The position numbers were made by a program, and so were the translations under genes. A stretch of 64,000 nt of DNA. Origin: Rhizobium favelukesii (GTDB lineage Bacteria; Pseudomonadota; Alphaproteobacteria; Rhizobiales; Rhizobiaceae). Within the stretch, counting starts at the first letter, position 1. Each line of letters starts with the position of its first letter. Shown piece after piece: positions 12,028 to 21,071 of the stretch. The stretch is taken from NCBI RefSeq assembly GCF_000577275.2, contig NZ_HG916855.1:310001-374000 (forward strand), in the 5' to 3' direction. Below the pieces are notes generated by a model. The model had not been told where the DNA came from. It saw only the letters and a list, made by a program, of their open reading frames with translations, and did no database searches.

Positions 12028-13215
12028 CTAATGACGCTCGATTGCAACGGCGGTTGCCTCGCCACCGCCGATGCATAGGGCAGCCATGCCGCGCTTCAGC
12101 TCATAGCGCTCGAGAGCCGCAAGCAGCGTGACGAGAATACGTGCGCCAGACGCACCGATCGGGTGCCCAAGGGCGCAGGCCCCGCCATGCACATTGACCT
12201 TTTCGTCCGGCAGCCTCAGGTCGCGCATGGCAGCCATGGCGACAACGGCAAATGCTTCATTGATCTCAAAAAGGTCAACGGTATCGAGCGGCCAGCCGAT
12301 CCGATCGGAGAGCTTCTGCAAGGCGCCGATCGGAGCGGTGGCAAAGAGATTGGGCGCCTGCGAATGCGTGGCATGGCCGCTGATTGTCGCAAGCGCGTTC
12401 AATCCCCGGCGTTCGGCTTCGGAACGACGCATCAGCACGAGAGCGGCCGCACCATCGGAGATCGAACTGGAGTTGGCTGCGGTCACGGTACCGCCGTCGC
12501 GGAAGGCCGGTTTGAGGAGCGGAATCTTGTCGATCCTTGCCTTGCCGGGCTGTTCGTCTCGGCTGACCATCTGTTCGCCCTTTCCCGCGGTGACGGAGAC
12601 CGGCGTGATCTCGGCGTCGAAGTAGCCGGCCTCGATGGCCTTTTGCGCGCGCATCAGCGATGTGACCGCATAATGGTCCTGCGCCTCGCGCGTGAACTGA
12701 TATGCCTCGGCGCAGTCCTCGGCGAAGGTGCCCATCAAGCGTCCCTTGTCATAAGCGTCCTCCAGCCCGTCGAGGAACATATGATCGATGACGCGCCCGT
12801 GGCCAAGCCGGTAGCCGCCACGGGCACGATCAAGGAGATAGGGCGCATTGGTCATGCTTTCCATGCCGCCGGCGACGCCGACAGTGGCGCTTCCCGTCGC
12901 CAGAAGATCATGCGTCAGCATGACGGCTTTCATCCCGGAGCCACACATCTTGTTGACGGTGCTGGCGCCGGTGGAAAAGGGCAGGCCTGCCCCGATTGCC
13001 GCCTGCCGGGCAGGTGCCTGGCCCTGGCCTGCCGGCAATACGCAGCCGAACACGACCTCGTCGACGGCATCGTGCTCGACCAGGCTGCGCTGAAGCGCCG
13101 CGCGGATAACAGCGGCCCCGAGCTCGGGTGCGGCTGCCTCTTTGAGTTCACCTTGGAAACCGCCGATCGGCGTGCGCGCTGCACCGACGATGACGATAGG
13201 GTCCTGCAAAGCCAT
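12028..13215 (-). CDS. Acetyl-CoA acyltransferase (thiolase)
   Basis: The 395-residue thiolase has the acylated Cys in NKMCGSGMKAV (about residue 90), the His in NVHGGACALGHPIGASG (about 350), and the second Cys in ALCIGGGEATA (about 380). The order SDR, thiolase, acyl-CoA dehydrogenase suggests that it splits 2-methylacetoacetyl-CoA into acetyl-CoA and propionyl-CoA, the last step of isoleucine breakdown, though a general acetoacetyl-CoA thiolase looks the same. The ATG at 13215 (MALQDPIVIVGAARTP) is the family-typical start. It is 25 bases after the SDR and 21 bases before the next gene. Confidence 0.93.
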   Translation of the reverse strand: MALQDPIVIVGAARTPIGGFQGELKEAAAPELGAAVIRAALQRSLVEHDAVDEVVFGCVLPAGQGQAPARQAAIGAGLPFSTGASTVNKMCGSGMKAVMLTHDLLATGSATVGVAGGMESMTNAPYLLDRARGGYRLGHGRVIDHMFLDGLEDAYDKGRLMGTFAEDCAEAYQFTREAQDHYAVTSLMRAQKAIEAGYFDAEITPVSVTAGKGEQMVSRDEQPGKARIDKIPLLKPAFRDGGTVTAANSSSISDGAAALVLMRRSEAERRGLNALATISGHATHSQAPNLFATAPIGALQKLSDRIGWPLDTVDLFEINEAFAVVAMAAMRDLRLPDEKVNVHGGACALGHPIGASGARILVTLLAALERYELKRGMAALCIGGGEATAVAIERH

Positions 13216-13240
13216 TGTCTCAATCCTTCCAGACAAACGG

Positions 13241-14008
13241 TCAGCGCGCGCTCATGCGCAACGCACCGTCGAGGCGAATGACCTCGCCGTTCAGCATGCT
13301 GTTTTCACATATATGGCGCACCAGCGCGGCAAATTCGGCGGGCCTGCCGAGGCGCGGCGGAAAGGGCACACTCTTGCCGAGCGCTTCCTGCACTTCATGC
13401 GGCATGCCTGCCATCATCGGCGTTTCGAAAATGCCCGGGGCAATCGAAACGACGCGAATGCCGTGGCGGGCAAGCTCGCGGGCGATCGGAAGCGTCATCG
13501 AGGCGATGCCGCCCTTGGAGGCAGCGTATGCGGCCTGGCCGACTTGCCCGTCGAAGGCCGCGATCGAGGCGGTGTTGACGATGATGCCGCACTCGCCCTC
13601 GGCATCCGGCTGCTGATGCTGGATGGCCGATGCCGCTAGACGGATCATGTTGAAGGTGCCGACGAGATTGATGCTGATTGTCCGCACGAAATTGTCGAGA
13701 CTGTGGGGACCATCGCGGCCGATGACCTTCTCGCCCGGCGCCACGCCAGCGCAGTTTACGAGCCCGCTCAAGCCGCCGAATGACTCCAGCGCGGTTGCCA
13801 CCACAGCGGCTCCATCCTCCGCGTTGGTCACGTCGGCCTTGACGTAGCAGGCATCGGTGCCAAGCTCTGCGGCAATTGCCTCTGCGACTGTATCGTTGAG
13901 ATCGGCGATGACCACGCGCGCGCCGTTTTCAACCAGCATACGCGCCGTTGCCGCACCGAGGCCTGACCCGCCGCCGGTCACGATAAAGGTTGCTCCACGG
14001 ATCAGCAT
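13241..14008 (-). CDS. Short-chain dehydrogenase, HSD10 / 2-methyl-3-hydroxybutyryl-CoA dehydrogenase-like
   Basis: The 255-residue classical SDR has the cofactor motif [12 protein letters not shown], with Asp after the second strand (VVIADLND), which favours NAD(H); [10 protein letters not shown]; the Ser in [11 protein letters not shown]; and YAASKGG with the catalytic Tyr-Lys. The segment around [18 protein letters not shown] and the [16 protein letters not shown] region resemble HSD10-type 3-hydroxyacyl-CoA dehydrogenases, which act in isoleucine degradation. Its position as first gene of the acyl-CoA operon agrees. I use the ATG at 14008 with GGAGGAGACC before it. An open frame on this strand continues more than 1 kb upstream, but only as the antisense of the AraC gene. 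Confidence 0.9.
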   Translation of the reverse strand: MLIRGATFIVTGGGSGLGAATARMLVENGARVVIADLNDTVAEAIAAELGTDACYVKADVTNAEDGAAVVATALESFGGLSGLVNCAGVAPGEKVIGRDGPHSLDNFVRTISINLVGTFNMIRLAASAIQHQQPDAEGECGIIVNTASIAAFDGQVGQAAYAASKGGIASMTLPIARELARHGIRVVSIAPGIFETPMMAGMPHEVQEALGKSVPFPPRLGRPAEFAALVRHICENSMLNGEVIRLDGALRMSAR

Positions 14009-14164
14009 CGGTCTCCTCCCATCACCTTGCGATCGTCGCCTGTGGGATGTGCCATCCTTCCGGTACGATCCCAAGGAAGTGGATTCTATTCCGTCGCCAT
14101 ATTGCAAGCGATGACTAAAGTGCTGCATTGTTTTGGACAGTTTTGCCATAAGTGGGAGGAACTG

Positions 14165-15172
14165 GTGGCTGACATCGATAGGCGCATGATCGCGCCGGGA
14201 TTCGTCGAGGAGGCGCTCGATAGCCTGAGGCGTATGGGACGGCCGACACGACCACTGCTTTCTTCGCTGGGGCTGCCGGCGGTGGTCGATCAGCCGGTAT
14301 CGGCCGAAACTTACGGCGCTCTGTGGCTTGCCATCGCCCGAGAGCTCGATGACGAGTTTTTCGGGATGGGCGGGCGGCCGATGCGCAGCGGCAGCTTTAC
14401 CCTGCTTTGCCATTGCGTCTTGCATGCACGAACGCTCGGCCATGCGCTGCGCCGGGCTCTGCGTTTCCTCGACGTCGTGCTGGATGATCCGCGCGGTCAG
14501 CTTGTCGTCAAGGATGGGCTTGCTGAGATCGAGCTGGCCGATGCCGGTGGACCGCGTTCGGCGTTCGCCTATCGCACCTATTGGATCCTCATCCATGGAA
14601 TAACCTGCTGGCTGGTTGGTCGGCGCATTCCGATCCGGCTCGTCGACTTTCGCTGCGCCGAACCGAAGCAGGAGGCCGACTATCGGCTGTTCTTCGGCGC
14701 GCCGGTCAGGTTTGGGCAACCGATAAGCCGCCTTGGCTTCGACAGTGCGATGCTGGAGCTGCCGATCATGCGCACGCAGCAGGCGCTGAAGCAGTTTTTG
14801 CGAGGGGCGCCGGCCAATATTCTGGTGCGTTATCGCTATGATGCGGGGCTTGCTTCCAGTGTCAGGCGGCGGCTCGACAAGGTGCCTCCATCTGCATGGA
14901 AGAATTTCGCGGATCTTGCCGCAGACATGCGCATGCCGCCGTCCACCTTGCGTCACCGGCTTCGTGACGAGGGACAGAGCTATGCCGGCATCAAGGACGA
15001 TATACGCCGTGATCTTGCCGTCGACATGCTGCTCAACACGTCGAAGACCATCGGCGATATTGCCGCTCAGCTTGGCTATTCCGAGCCCAGTGCCTTCTTC
15101 CGCGCCTTTCGCAAATGGATGTCGAAAAGCCCGCACGCTTTCCGCAGGCAAAGCGGTGCAGCCGCCCTATAA
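14165..15172 (+). CDS. AraC-family transcriptional regulator (Arabinose_bd N-terminal domain)
   Basis: The 335-residue regulator has an N-terminal ligand-sensing domain of the AraC/OruR/ArgR type (about 20-200, [22 protein letters not shown]) and a C-terminal AraC HTH pair (about 240-330: [20 protein letters not shown], then [20 protein letters not shown]). I choose the GTG at 14165 because GGGAGGA lies just upstream and the length then matches the family; ATG codons at 14027 and 14111 are in frame but lack a good site. It is divergent from the SDR-thiolase-bkd operon across 156 bases, so it probably controls that operon in response to an acyl or amino-acid-derived ligand. Confidence 0.88.
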   Translation: MADIDRRMIAPGFVEEALDSLRRMGRPTRPLLSSLGLPAVVDQPVSAETYGALWLAIARELDDEFFGMGGRPMRSGSFTLLCHCVLHARTLGHALRRALRFLDVVLDDPRGQLVVKDGLAEIELADAGGPRSAFAYRTYWILIHGITCWLVGRRIPIRLVDFRCAEPKQEADYRLFFGAPVRFGQPISRLGFDSAMLELPIMRTQQALKQFLRGAPANILVRYRYDAGLASSVRRRLDKVPPSAWKNFADLAADMRMPPSTLRHRLRDEGQSYAGIKDDIRRDLAVDMLLNTSKTIGDIAAQLGYSEPSAFFRAFRKWMSKSPHAFRRQSGAAAL

Positions 15173-15549
15173 GGTGGACACAACGCTTGAGAATATCCGC
15201 CACTTCTCGTGGATCTACGCCCTGAATTTCCCAGAAAATTTTGAAAGTCTTTCGCCGGCGGCATGGAAATACCCGTCGACCTACAAGATCCCTCTGGCCG
15301 CCGATCGGCCGAGAATATTCAGCATCCGCCTTGCCGAGTGGTCGGTCAACCGCGAAGACACCATTCGTCGGTCGAAAGCCGTCGGCGAGCCCCCTGATAC
15401 TTGCAATCTCCGTGCTTGCAGCAATCTCCATGGCGGTGGCGAGCGTTGCAGACTATTATATTCCTCCTTGCATCGATGCGTCGGCGAGGCCGGAACGTGT
15501 GCTGATGGCCATCGAATGCATGCGTGCTCTTGAAGGAAGGTTGACCGGT

Positions 15550-16392
15550 ATGCCTGCCGCTCGCGACGATTTGCGGGATTTTCTGCGCCAAGAGCCAGAT
15601 TGCATTCTCGTCCAAGTGACGAGAGCAGTCGGCTCGACACCGCGCGATACCGATGCCTGGATGCTGGTGGCCAAGAGCCGCTGCTTTTCAACCATCGGCG
15701 GTGGGCAGCTGGAATATATGGCGATCGATCAGGCACGACGCACGCTTCGCCAATCCCAGCCGACCACAACGATGAGCATTCCGCTTGGTCCGGAAATTGG
15801 TCAATGCTGCGGCGGTCGGGTCGGGCTGTCGTTCACCCCAGTGACGCGCGACGTTGCAAACGAGCTGATTGCGCGAACCGACGCCGAGATGGCCCGAAGA
15901 CCTCATGTCTATGTTTTTGGCGCCGGACATGTTGGCGACGCTTTGGCAACGGCATTGTCGCTGGCGCCCCTGCGTACGGTGCTGGTCGATACCCGCGACG
16001 ACGAGCTTGCCGCGTCGCGTGCATCGGGCATTGAAACATGCCTGACGGCAATGCCAGAGGCGATCGTGCGCGATGCGCCGGCGGGAAGCGCATTCGTCAT
16101 TCTCACCCACGACCATGCGCTCGACTTTCTGATCGCCGCCGAAGCACTGCGTCGGGGCGATGCCGCCTATGTCGGGATGATTGGCTCGAAGACAAAACGG
16201 GCGACCTTCAAGAACTGGCTCACGCACGAAGTCGGGAGCAAAGAGCTCATCGATTGCCTCGTCTGCCCGATCGGCGGCACGGCCATAAAGGACAAGCGTC
16301 CCGCCGTCATTGCAACGCTTGCAGCCGCCGAAATCATGGTGGCCGCCCTGTCGTATCACGCGTTGGCCAGTACCAAAAAAACAGTAGCTTAA
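15550..16392 (+). CDS. xdhC: Xanthine dehydrogenase accessory protein XdhC
   Basis: The 280-residue molybdenum-cofactor chaperone is expected to sulphurate or insert the cofactor of a xanthine dehydrogenase. The N-terminal XdhC/CoxI domain has VTRAVGSTPRD and the conserved STIGGGQLEY. The C-terminal XdhC_C domain has a Rossmann motif VYVFGAGHVGDAL and later YVGMIGSKTKR and CPIGG. The frame is open from 15241, but the ATG at 15550 follows GAAGGAAGG and matches the normal start. No xdhA or xdhB gene lies in the window; the gene faces the purine-type ABC operon and ends in a shared stem-loop with it. Confidence 0.93.
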   Translation: MPAARDDLRDFLRQEPDCILVQVTRAVGSTPRDTDAWMLVAKSRCFSTIGGGQLEYMAIDQARRTLRQSQPTTTMSIPLGPEIGQCCGGRVGLSFTPVTRDVANELIARTDAEMARRPHVYVFGAGHVGDALATALSLAPLRTVLVDTRDDELAASRASGIETCLTAMPEAIVRDAPAGSAFVILTHDHALDFLIAAEALRRGDAAYVGMIGSKTKRATFKNWLTHEVGSKELIDCLVCPIGGTAIKDKRPAVIATLAAAEIMVAALSYHALASTKKTVA

Positions 16393-16408
16393 AGCGGTCC
16401 GGCTTTAA
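16389..16408. terminator. Probable bidirectional terminator hairpin
   Basis: A 7-base perfect inverted repeat, TTAAAGC at 16389-16395 and GCTTTAA at 16402-16408, with a 6-base loop. It lies exactly between the convergent ends of xdhC and the ABC permease gene. The A/T-rich feet give short runs of A and T on either side, as expected for a terminator used from both directions. Confidence 0.55.
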
Positions 16409-16417
16409 TCCCCAAGG

Positions 16418-17329
16418 TCAACGCTCGAAAGGTTCGCCGAGCGAGGCAACGCCATTCAGCTTCAACAGGCGACGATCTGCCGAAATGATGCCGAGCACGA
16501 TGATCGTGACGAGATAGGGAAGGCTTGCAAGCAGCTGTGACGGAACGTTCAATCCCGTCGCCTGGGCGGCAAGGCTGATCAATGATACGGCACCGAAGAG
16601 GCATGCCCCCAGGAAAATGCGGCCGGTCATCCAGGTTCCGAAGACGACAAGCGCGATCGCGATCCAGCCGCGCCCGGCGATCATCCCATCTGCCCAGAGC
16701 GGTGTGTAGACCACTGCCGCATAGGCGCCGGCAAAGCCGGCCATCGCGCCGCCGAATGCGACGGCGGCAAAGCGAATGGCAATGACGCGATAGCCAATCG
16801 CGTGGGCGGCCTTGGGATTCTCGCCGACGGCGCGCACAACGAGGCCGATCTTCGAATAGGCAAACATTGCCCAGATGGCGAGCGTTGCCGCGAGCGACAG
16901 CCACACGACGGCGTCCTGGATGAAGAGCCCGCCAACGATCGGGATGTCCGACAACCAGGGAAGGGCAAGCTTTGGAATTCCCTTGACCGTCAAGCTTTCA
17001 TAGGTCTTGCCGAAGAGTGCAGACAGACCCTGGCCAAGGATGCCGATGGCAAGTCCTGTTGCCACCTGGTTTGCCCGAAATCCAAGCGCGATAACCGCAA
17101 AGACCACGGAAAGGATGGCGCTGCCAAGCCCCGCGACGACGAAGCCTAGAAGATGTCCACCGCCATGGTAGACGATGATGAAGGCAAGTGCCGCGCCAAA
17201 GGCCATAAGACCTTCGACGCCGAGGTTGAGAACGCCTGCACGCTCGACCACCAGCTCGCCGAGCGCGGCGAGAAGAAACGGCGTCGCAGCCGCGAGCATG
17301 CCAGCAAGGATGAACGCGATGGCGTTCAT
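16418..17329 (-). CDS. ABC transporter permease, BMP/nucleoside (YufQ-like) type
   Basis: The 303-residue integral membrane protein has about eight to nine hydrophobic helices. ALGELVVERAGVLNLGVEGLMAFGA near the N-terminus is the hallmark of the permeases that go with BMP-type binding proteins. Its start at 17329 overlaps the stop of the preceding permease by 4 bases (ATGA). It is the last gene of the purine-type operon and would form a heterodimeric channel with the permease encoded just upstream. Confidence 0.93.
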   Translation of the reverse strand: MNAIAFILAGMLAAATPFLLAALGELVVERAGVLNLGVEGLMAFGAALAFIIVYHGGGHLLGFVVAGLGSAILSVVFAVIALGFRANQVATGLAIGILGQGLSALFGKTYESLTVKGIPKLALPWLSDIPIVGGLFIQDAVVWLSLAATLAIWAMFAYSKIGLVVRAVGENPKAAHAIGYRVIAIRFAAVAFGGAMAGFAGAYAAVVYTPLWADGMIAGRGWIAIALVVFGTWMTGRIFLGACLFGAVSLISLAAQATGLNVPSQLLASLPYLVTIIVLGIISADRRLLKLNGVASLGEPFER

Positions 17330-18426
17330 GGCTGGCTCCAGTAGGCGCTCCGGCGCCATTCGAGACGATAGCGAACGAAGGCGATGGCAACCAGATAGGC
17401 GAGCAACAGGCTGCCCTGGAAAACACGGACCGCAGCGATTGGCAGGTTTGCCGACACCATGGCGTTGTCGCCGCCGATATAAAGTGCTGCCATGAACAAT
17501 GCGGAGGCGACGATGCCAATCGGATGCAAGCCGCCGAGATAGGCGACGATGATGGCCGCATAGCCGTAACCGGTAGAAATCGAGCGCTGCAGCTGTCCCA
17601 AGGGGCCTGCGACCTCGGCCGCCCCGGCAAGGCCTGCCGCGCAGCCGCCGATCAGCAGCGATAGCCAGATCGCCCGGCCCTGCCTGAAGCCGGCATAACC
17701 GGCCGCGCGCGGCGCCAGGCCACCCACCTGGAGCTTGTAGCCGGTGAAACTCTTCTGCATGAAAACCCAGGCGGCCAATGAAAGGGCGATGGCAATCAGC
17801 AGCGAGACGTTGACGCGCGTACCGGAAATCAGGATCGGCACCATGGCGTCATACTGGAACATCACGGATTGGGGGAAGTTGAAGCCGTTCGGATCCTTCC
17901 ACGGGCCCAGCAGCAGGAAGTTCAAAAGCTGCGCGGCAACGAGGCTCAGCATGAGCGAAACGAGGATTTCGTTGGCATTGAGCCTGACGCGCCAGAATGC
18001 GGTGAGCGAAGCCCAAGAGGCGCCGCCGATGACGCCAAGGAAAAGCATCACCGGCCAAATCCACTGCCCGGTTGCCTCAGGAAACCAGACGGGGATCGCG
18101 GATGCGAAAATGGCGCCCAGAATGAATTGGCCCTCGGCGCCGATGTTGAAGACCTTGGCGCGAAAGCCGATCGCAAGACCCTGTGCGATGAGCAGAAGCG
18201 GTCCCGCCTTCAACAGCACCTCCGCAAAAGAAGCCCAGGAGTAAAAGGGCTCGAGCAGCATTGCGTAGACAACATCGACCGGATCGCGGCCCATCAGCAC
18301 GTAGAGGCCGAGATTGAGGATGGTGGCCGCCGAAAGGGCAAGGAAGGGTGCTGCCAGCGTTGCGGCAATCGAAGCGCGCTCCCGGCGCACAAGCGTGGGC
18401 AGAAAGGCAACGGACAGGGCACTCAT
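17326..18426 (-). CDS. ABC transporter permease, BMP/nucleoside (YufP-like) type
   Basis: The 366-residue inner-membrane protein has a long N-terminal part before the conserved GLAIGFRAKVFNIGAEGQFILGA motif (about residues 85-107), and further helices including GYGYAAIIVAYLGGLHPIGI. This is the larger of the two permeases typical of BMP family importers. It overlaps both neighbours by 4 bases, so stoichiometric co-translation is likely. Confidence 0.93.
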   Translation of the reverse strand: MSALSVAFLPTLVRRERASIAATLAAPFLALSAATILNLGLYVLMGRDPVDVVYAMLLEPFYSWASFAEVLLKAGPLLLIAQGLAIGFRAKVFNIGAEGQFILGAIFASAIPVWFPEATGQWIWPVMLFLGVIGGASWASLTAFWRVRLNANEILVSLMLSLVAAQLLNFLLLGPWKDPNGFNFPQSVMFQYDAMVPILISGTRVNVSLLIAIALSLAAWVFMQKSFTGYKLQVGGLAPRAAGYAGFRQGRAIWLSLLIGGCAAGLAGAAEVAGPLGQLQRSISTGYGYAAIIVAYLGGLHPIGIVASALFMAALYIGGDNAMVSANLPIAAVRVFQGSLLLAYLVAIAFVRYRLEWRRSAYWSQP

Positions 18427-19946
18427 GCAATGACCTTCTTCGGCAAGGGCTGTGCGCCAATCATGTAACGGCCGACCTCCTCGGGTCGGGTATCCCTGGT
18501 CACGAGCGGCGGACTAAGCGTGCCGTGGTGCATCACCTGGATGAAATCGCAGAGTTCGAAAAGCTCCTCGAGTTCCTCGGAAATCACGAGAATGGCCATG
18601 CCGTCATTGCGTAGCGCGACAAGTCTGCGGCGCACCGCGGACGCGGCGCCAACATCGACGCCCCAGGTGGGTTGCGCGACAAAAAGCAGCTTGGGTGAAA
18701 GCATGATCTCGCGGCCGACGATGAACTTCTGCAGATTGCCGCCGGAAAGGGCGCCGGCCTCAGTGTCCGGGCCGGGCGTGCGAACGTCATATTGGCGAAT
18801 GCAGTCATCGGTGAAGGCCGTCGCCTTCGCCTGATCGATCAGGCCATGGCGCAAGAGGCTCAAGGGATGGGCCGTCAACAGGCTGTTGAGAACCAGCGAC
18901 ATCTCCGGAACCGCACCCCGTCCGAGCCTGTCCTCCGGGGCGAATGCAAATCCAAGCTGGCGTCGGGCGGCGGCGTTGAGCCGTCCGACATCCTGCCCCA
19001 TCATGTAGATCCTGTCGCGCTGTTCTTTCGCCAGTTGAACCTCGCCAGAGATCAACGAGGCGAGCTCGCCTTGACCGTTGCCCGAAATGCCGGCAATGCC
19101 GAGGATTTCGCCGGAACGAACGGTGAGCGTGATATCGCTCAACGGTACGGCAAAAGGATCTTCGGGCCGGTGATTAAGGCCGATGATCTCAAGCCGCTTC
19201 TCGCCGCCCGACAGCGGCAGCGCCGGCATAGGCTCGGGCATGTCGCGACCGATCATCATGCGGGCGAGGTCGTGGGCATCATGCATGCGTGGGTCGATAT
19301 GTCCCGTGACACGCCCGCCGCGCAGGATCGTCGCCCTGTCGCAGATCGCCCGAATTTCCTCCAGCTTGTGGGAGATGAAGAGGATGGAAACGCCGCCATC
19401 GCGCAGCCTGCGCAAGGTGTCGAAGAGCGTCTCGATGAGTTGCGGCGGCAGGACGGATGTGGGCTCGTCAAGGATCAGCAGCCTTGGACTGGTCATCAGG
19501 CAACGGATGATTTCGACACGCTGTCGCTCGCCCACGGAGAGCGTGTGCACATGAGCGAGCGGATCGACCTCCAGGCCGAAATCACGCCCGAGTTTGCCGA
19601 TGCGCTGCATGAGATCGGCTTTCCTGCCTGGAACCACCAGCTGGATATTTTCCAAGACGGTCAGGGTCTCAAACAGCGAAAAATGCTGGAAGACCATGCC
19701 GATCCCCTTGCGCCTCGCCTCGGCGGGGGAGGCAAAAGCCAGGGGCTCGCCTCGCCAGACAACGGTCCCGCTGTCTGGCGGCTCGACGCCATAGATCATC
19801 TTCATCAGCGTCGATTTGCCCGCCCCGTTTTCTCCGAGAATTGCATGGATCGACTGCGGCGCAACATCCAGATCGATGCCTTGATTGGCATGGATCGGGC
19901 CGTAGCTTTTCGAAATGCCGCGAAGCGACAGGAGCGGGACGGTCAT
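18423..19946 (-). CDS. ABC transporter ATP-binding protein with two nucleotide-binding domains (YufO/sugar-type)
   Basis: The 507-residue duplicated ATPase couples ATP hydrolysis to import. The first half has Walker A GENGAGKST, signature LSVGERQRVEI and Walker B LLILDEPTSVL. The second half has a weak P-loop (GISGNGQGELA) and the signature LSGGNLQKFIVG. A degenerate second site is normal for sugar- and nucleoside-type ATPases of this family. The start at 19946 is 3 bases after the binding-protein stop. Confidence 0.94.
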   Translation of the reverse strand: MTVPLLSLRGISKSYGPIHANQGIDLDVAPQSIHAILGENGAGKSTLMKMIYGVEPPDSGTVVWRGEPLAFASPAEARRKGIGMVFQHFSLFETLTVLENIQLVVPGRKADLMQRIGKLGRDFGLEVDPLAHVHTLSVGERQRVEIIRCLMTSPRLLILDEPTSVLPPQLIETLFDTLRRLRDGGVSILFISHKLEEIRAICDRATILRGGRVTGHIDPRMHDAHDLARMMIGRDMPEPMPALPLSGGEKRLEIIGLNHRPEDPFAVPLSDITLTVRSGEILGIAGISGNGQGELASLISGEVQLAKEQRDRIYMMGQDVGRLNAAARRQLGFAFAPEDRLGRGAVPEMSLVLNSLLTAHPLSLLRHGLIDQAKATAFTDDCIRQYDVRTPGPDTEAGALSGGNLQKFIVGREIMLSPKLLFVAQPTWGVDVGAASAVRRRLVALRNDGMAILVISEELEELFELCDFIQVMHHGTLSPPLVTRDTRPEEVGRYMIGAQPLPKKVIA

Positions 19947-19949
19947 GGC

Positions 19950-21047
19950 TTACTTCGGCAGAGGCGTGGTCACGCCCTTGACGTGCCAGTCCATGGCCAC
20001 GATTTCGCCATCCGTCAGGGTTTTGCCGGAGGCAGCACCCTCACTGCCATCGGCCTTGGTGATTGGTCCGGTGAACGGCGAAAGGCTTCCATCGGCAATC
20101 TTTTTTTCTGCCGCCTTGATCTTGGTCATCGTGTCGGCCGGGATCGCAGGGTTCCAATCCACGACCTCGACAACCTTGTCGGCAACACCAAGGAAAGTAT
20201 TTGCGCCCTTGAACGTGTTGGATAGATGGGCATCGACCGAGGCCTTGAAGAACGGCGACCAGTCTGTGGAGACGCAGCCTAGATAGGTCTTCGGGGCGTA
20301 GCTTTTCATCGACGAGTTGAGGTTGAAGGCATAGACGCCGGCTTCCTCACATGCCGAAATGACAGAGGGGGTGTCTTGCGCATTGGAGAAGATCACGTCG
20401 CATTTTTGGGCAATCAGGGCCTTTGCCGCTTCCTGCTCCTTGGCCGGGTCGAACCACGAGTTCACCCACACGACCGAAACCTCGATATCGGGCCTGACGG
20501 CCTGGGCACCCAGCGTGAAAGCATTGATGGAGGTGATCAACTCGGGGATGGCGAAGGCAGAAACCGAACCGAGCTTGCCGGTCTTGGAAAGAGCAGCAGC
20601 CGCCATGCCAAGCAGATAGGTGCCCTGGAAATACTTGGCAGCAAATGGCGAGAAGTTCGGAGCCACCTGAAAGCCCGATGCATGCAAGACGGTGACTTTG
20701 GGATTGCGGCGGGCAATCTGCAGGGCACCGTTTTGATACCCGAAGGAACCGGCAATCAGGAACGTGTTTCCGTCGGCGACCGTCTTGTTCATGATCCGGT
20801 CAGCGTCCGGGCCCTCGGGAATATTCTCGACGACCGTCACCTTCACCTTGTCGCCATACGCGGCCTTGATGGGGTCGAGGCCGGCAGCGAGCGCGTGCCC
20901 CCAGCCAACGTCGCCGACCGGAGAGGGGACGACGAGTGTGATGCCGAGCGGTTTGTCAGCCGCCAGCGCCGCGCGGCCGCCAATGGCGCCGGCCAGGCCA
21001 GCAGCGGCGGCTGTCTGCATCAGGGTTCTGCGGGTTATCATTGTCAT
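19950..21047 (-). CDS. BMP-family substrate-binding lipoprotein-like protein, Tat-exported
   Basis: The 365-residue periplasmic receptor captures the substrate for the ABC importer. The N-terminus has a twin-arginine-like signal (ITRRTLMQTAAAAG, with a cut expected after ALA). The mature part carries BMP-family features (VPSPVGDVGWGHAL, GSFGYQNGALQIARRNP, ISACEEAGVYAFN). BMP receptors typically bind nucleosides or purines, and a purine-type deaminase gene lies immediately upstream, so a purine derivative is the best guess. A second ATG 6 bases downstream is also possible. No lipobox Cys is seen. Confidence 0.92.
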   Translation of the reverse strand: MTMITRRTLMQTAAAAGLAGAIGGRAALAADKPLGITLVVPSPVGDVGWGHALAAGLDPIKAAYGDKVKVTVVENIPEGPDADRIMNKTVADGNTFLIAGSFGYQNGALQIARRNPKVTVLHASGFQVAPNFSPFAAKYFQGTYLLGMAAAALSKTGKLGSVSAFAIPELITSINAFTLGAQAVRPDIEVSVVWVNSWFDPAKEQEAAKALIAQKCDVIFSNAQDTPSVISACEEAGVYAFNLNSSMKSYAPKTYLGCVSTDWSPFFKASVDAHLSNTFKGANTFLGVADKVVEVVDWNPAIPADTMTKIKAAEKKIADGSLSPFTGPITKADGSEGAASGKTLTDGEIVAMDWHVKGVTTPLPK

Positions 21048-21071
21048 GTTTTGGTTCCCCTTTTTGGTGTT

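Noticed and set aside
10999..12078. Open frame of about 360 codons on the plus strand, with another at 12163-13281
   Set aside because: Both are antisense to the acyl-CoA dehydrogenase and thiolase genes, which have clear motifs.
14009..15151. Long open extension of the SDR frame on the minus strand (would give a 636-residue protein)
   Set aside because: It is the antisense of the AraC-type gene and has no family features; the SDR starts naturally at 14008 with a ribosome site.
18792..20225. Open frame of about 480 codons on the plus strand
   Set aside because: It is antisense to the ABC ATPase gene, with no domain motifs.
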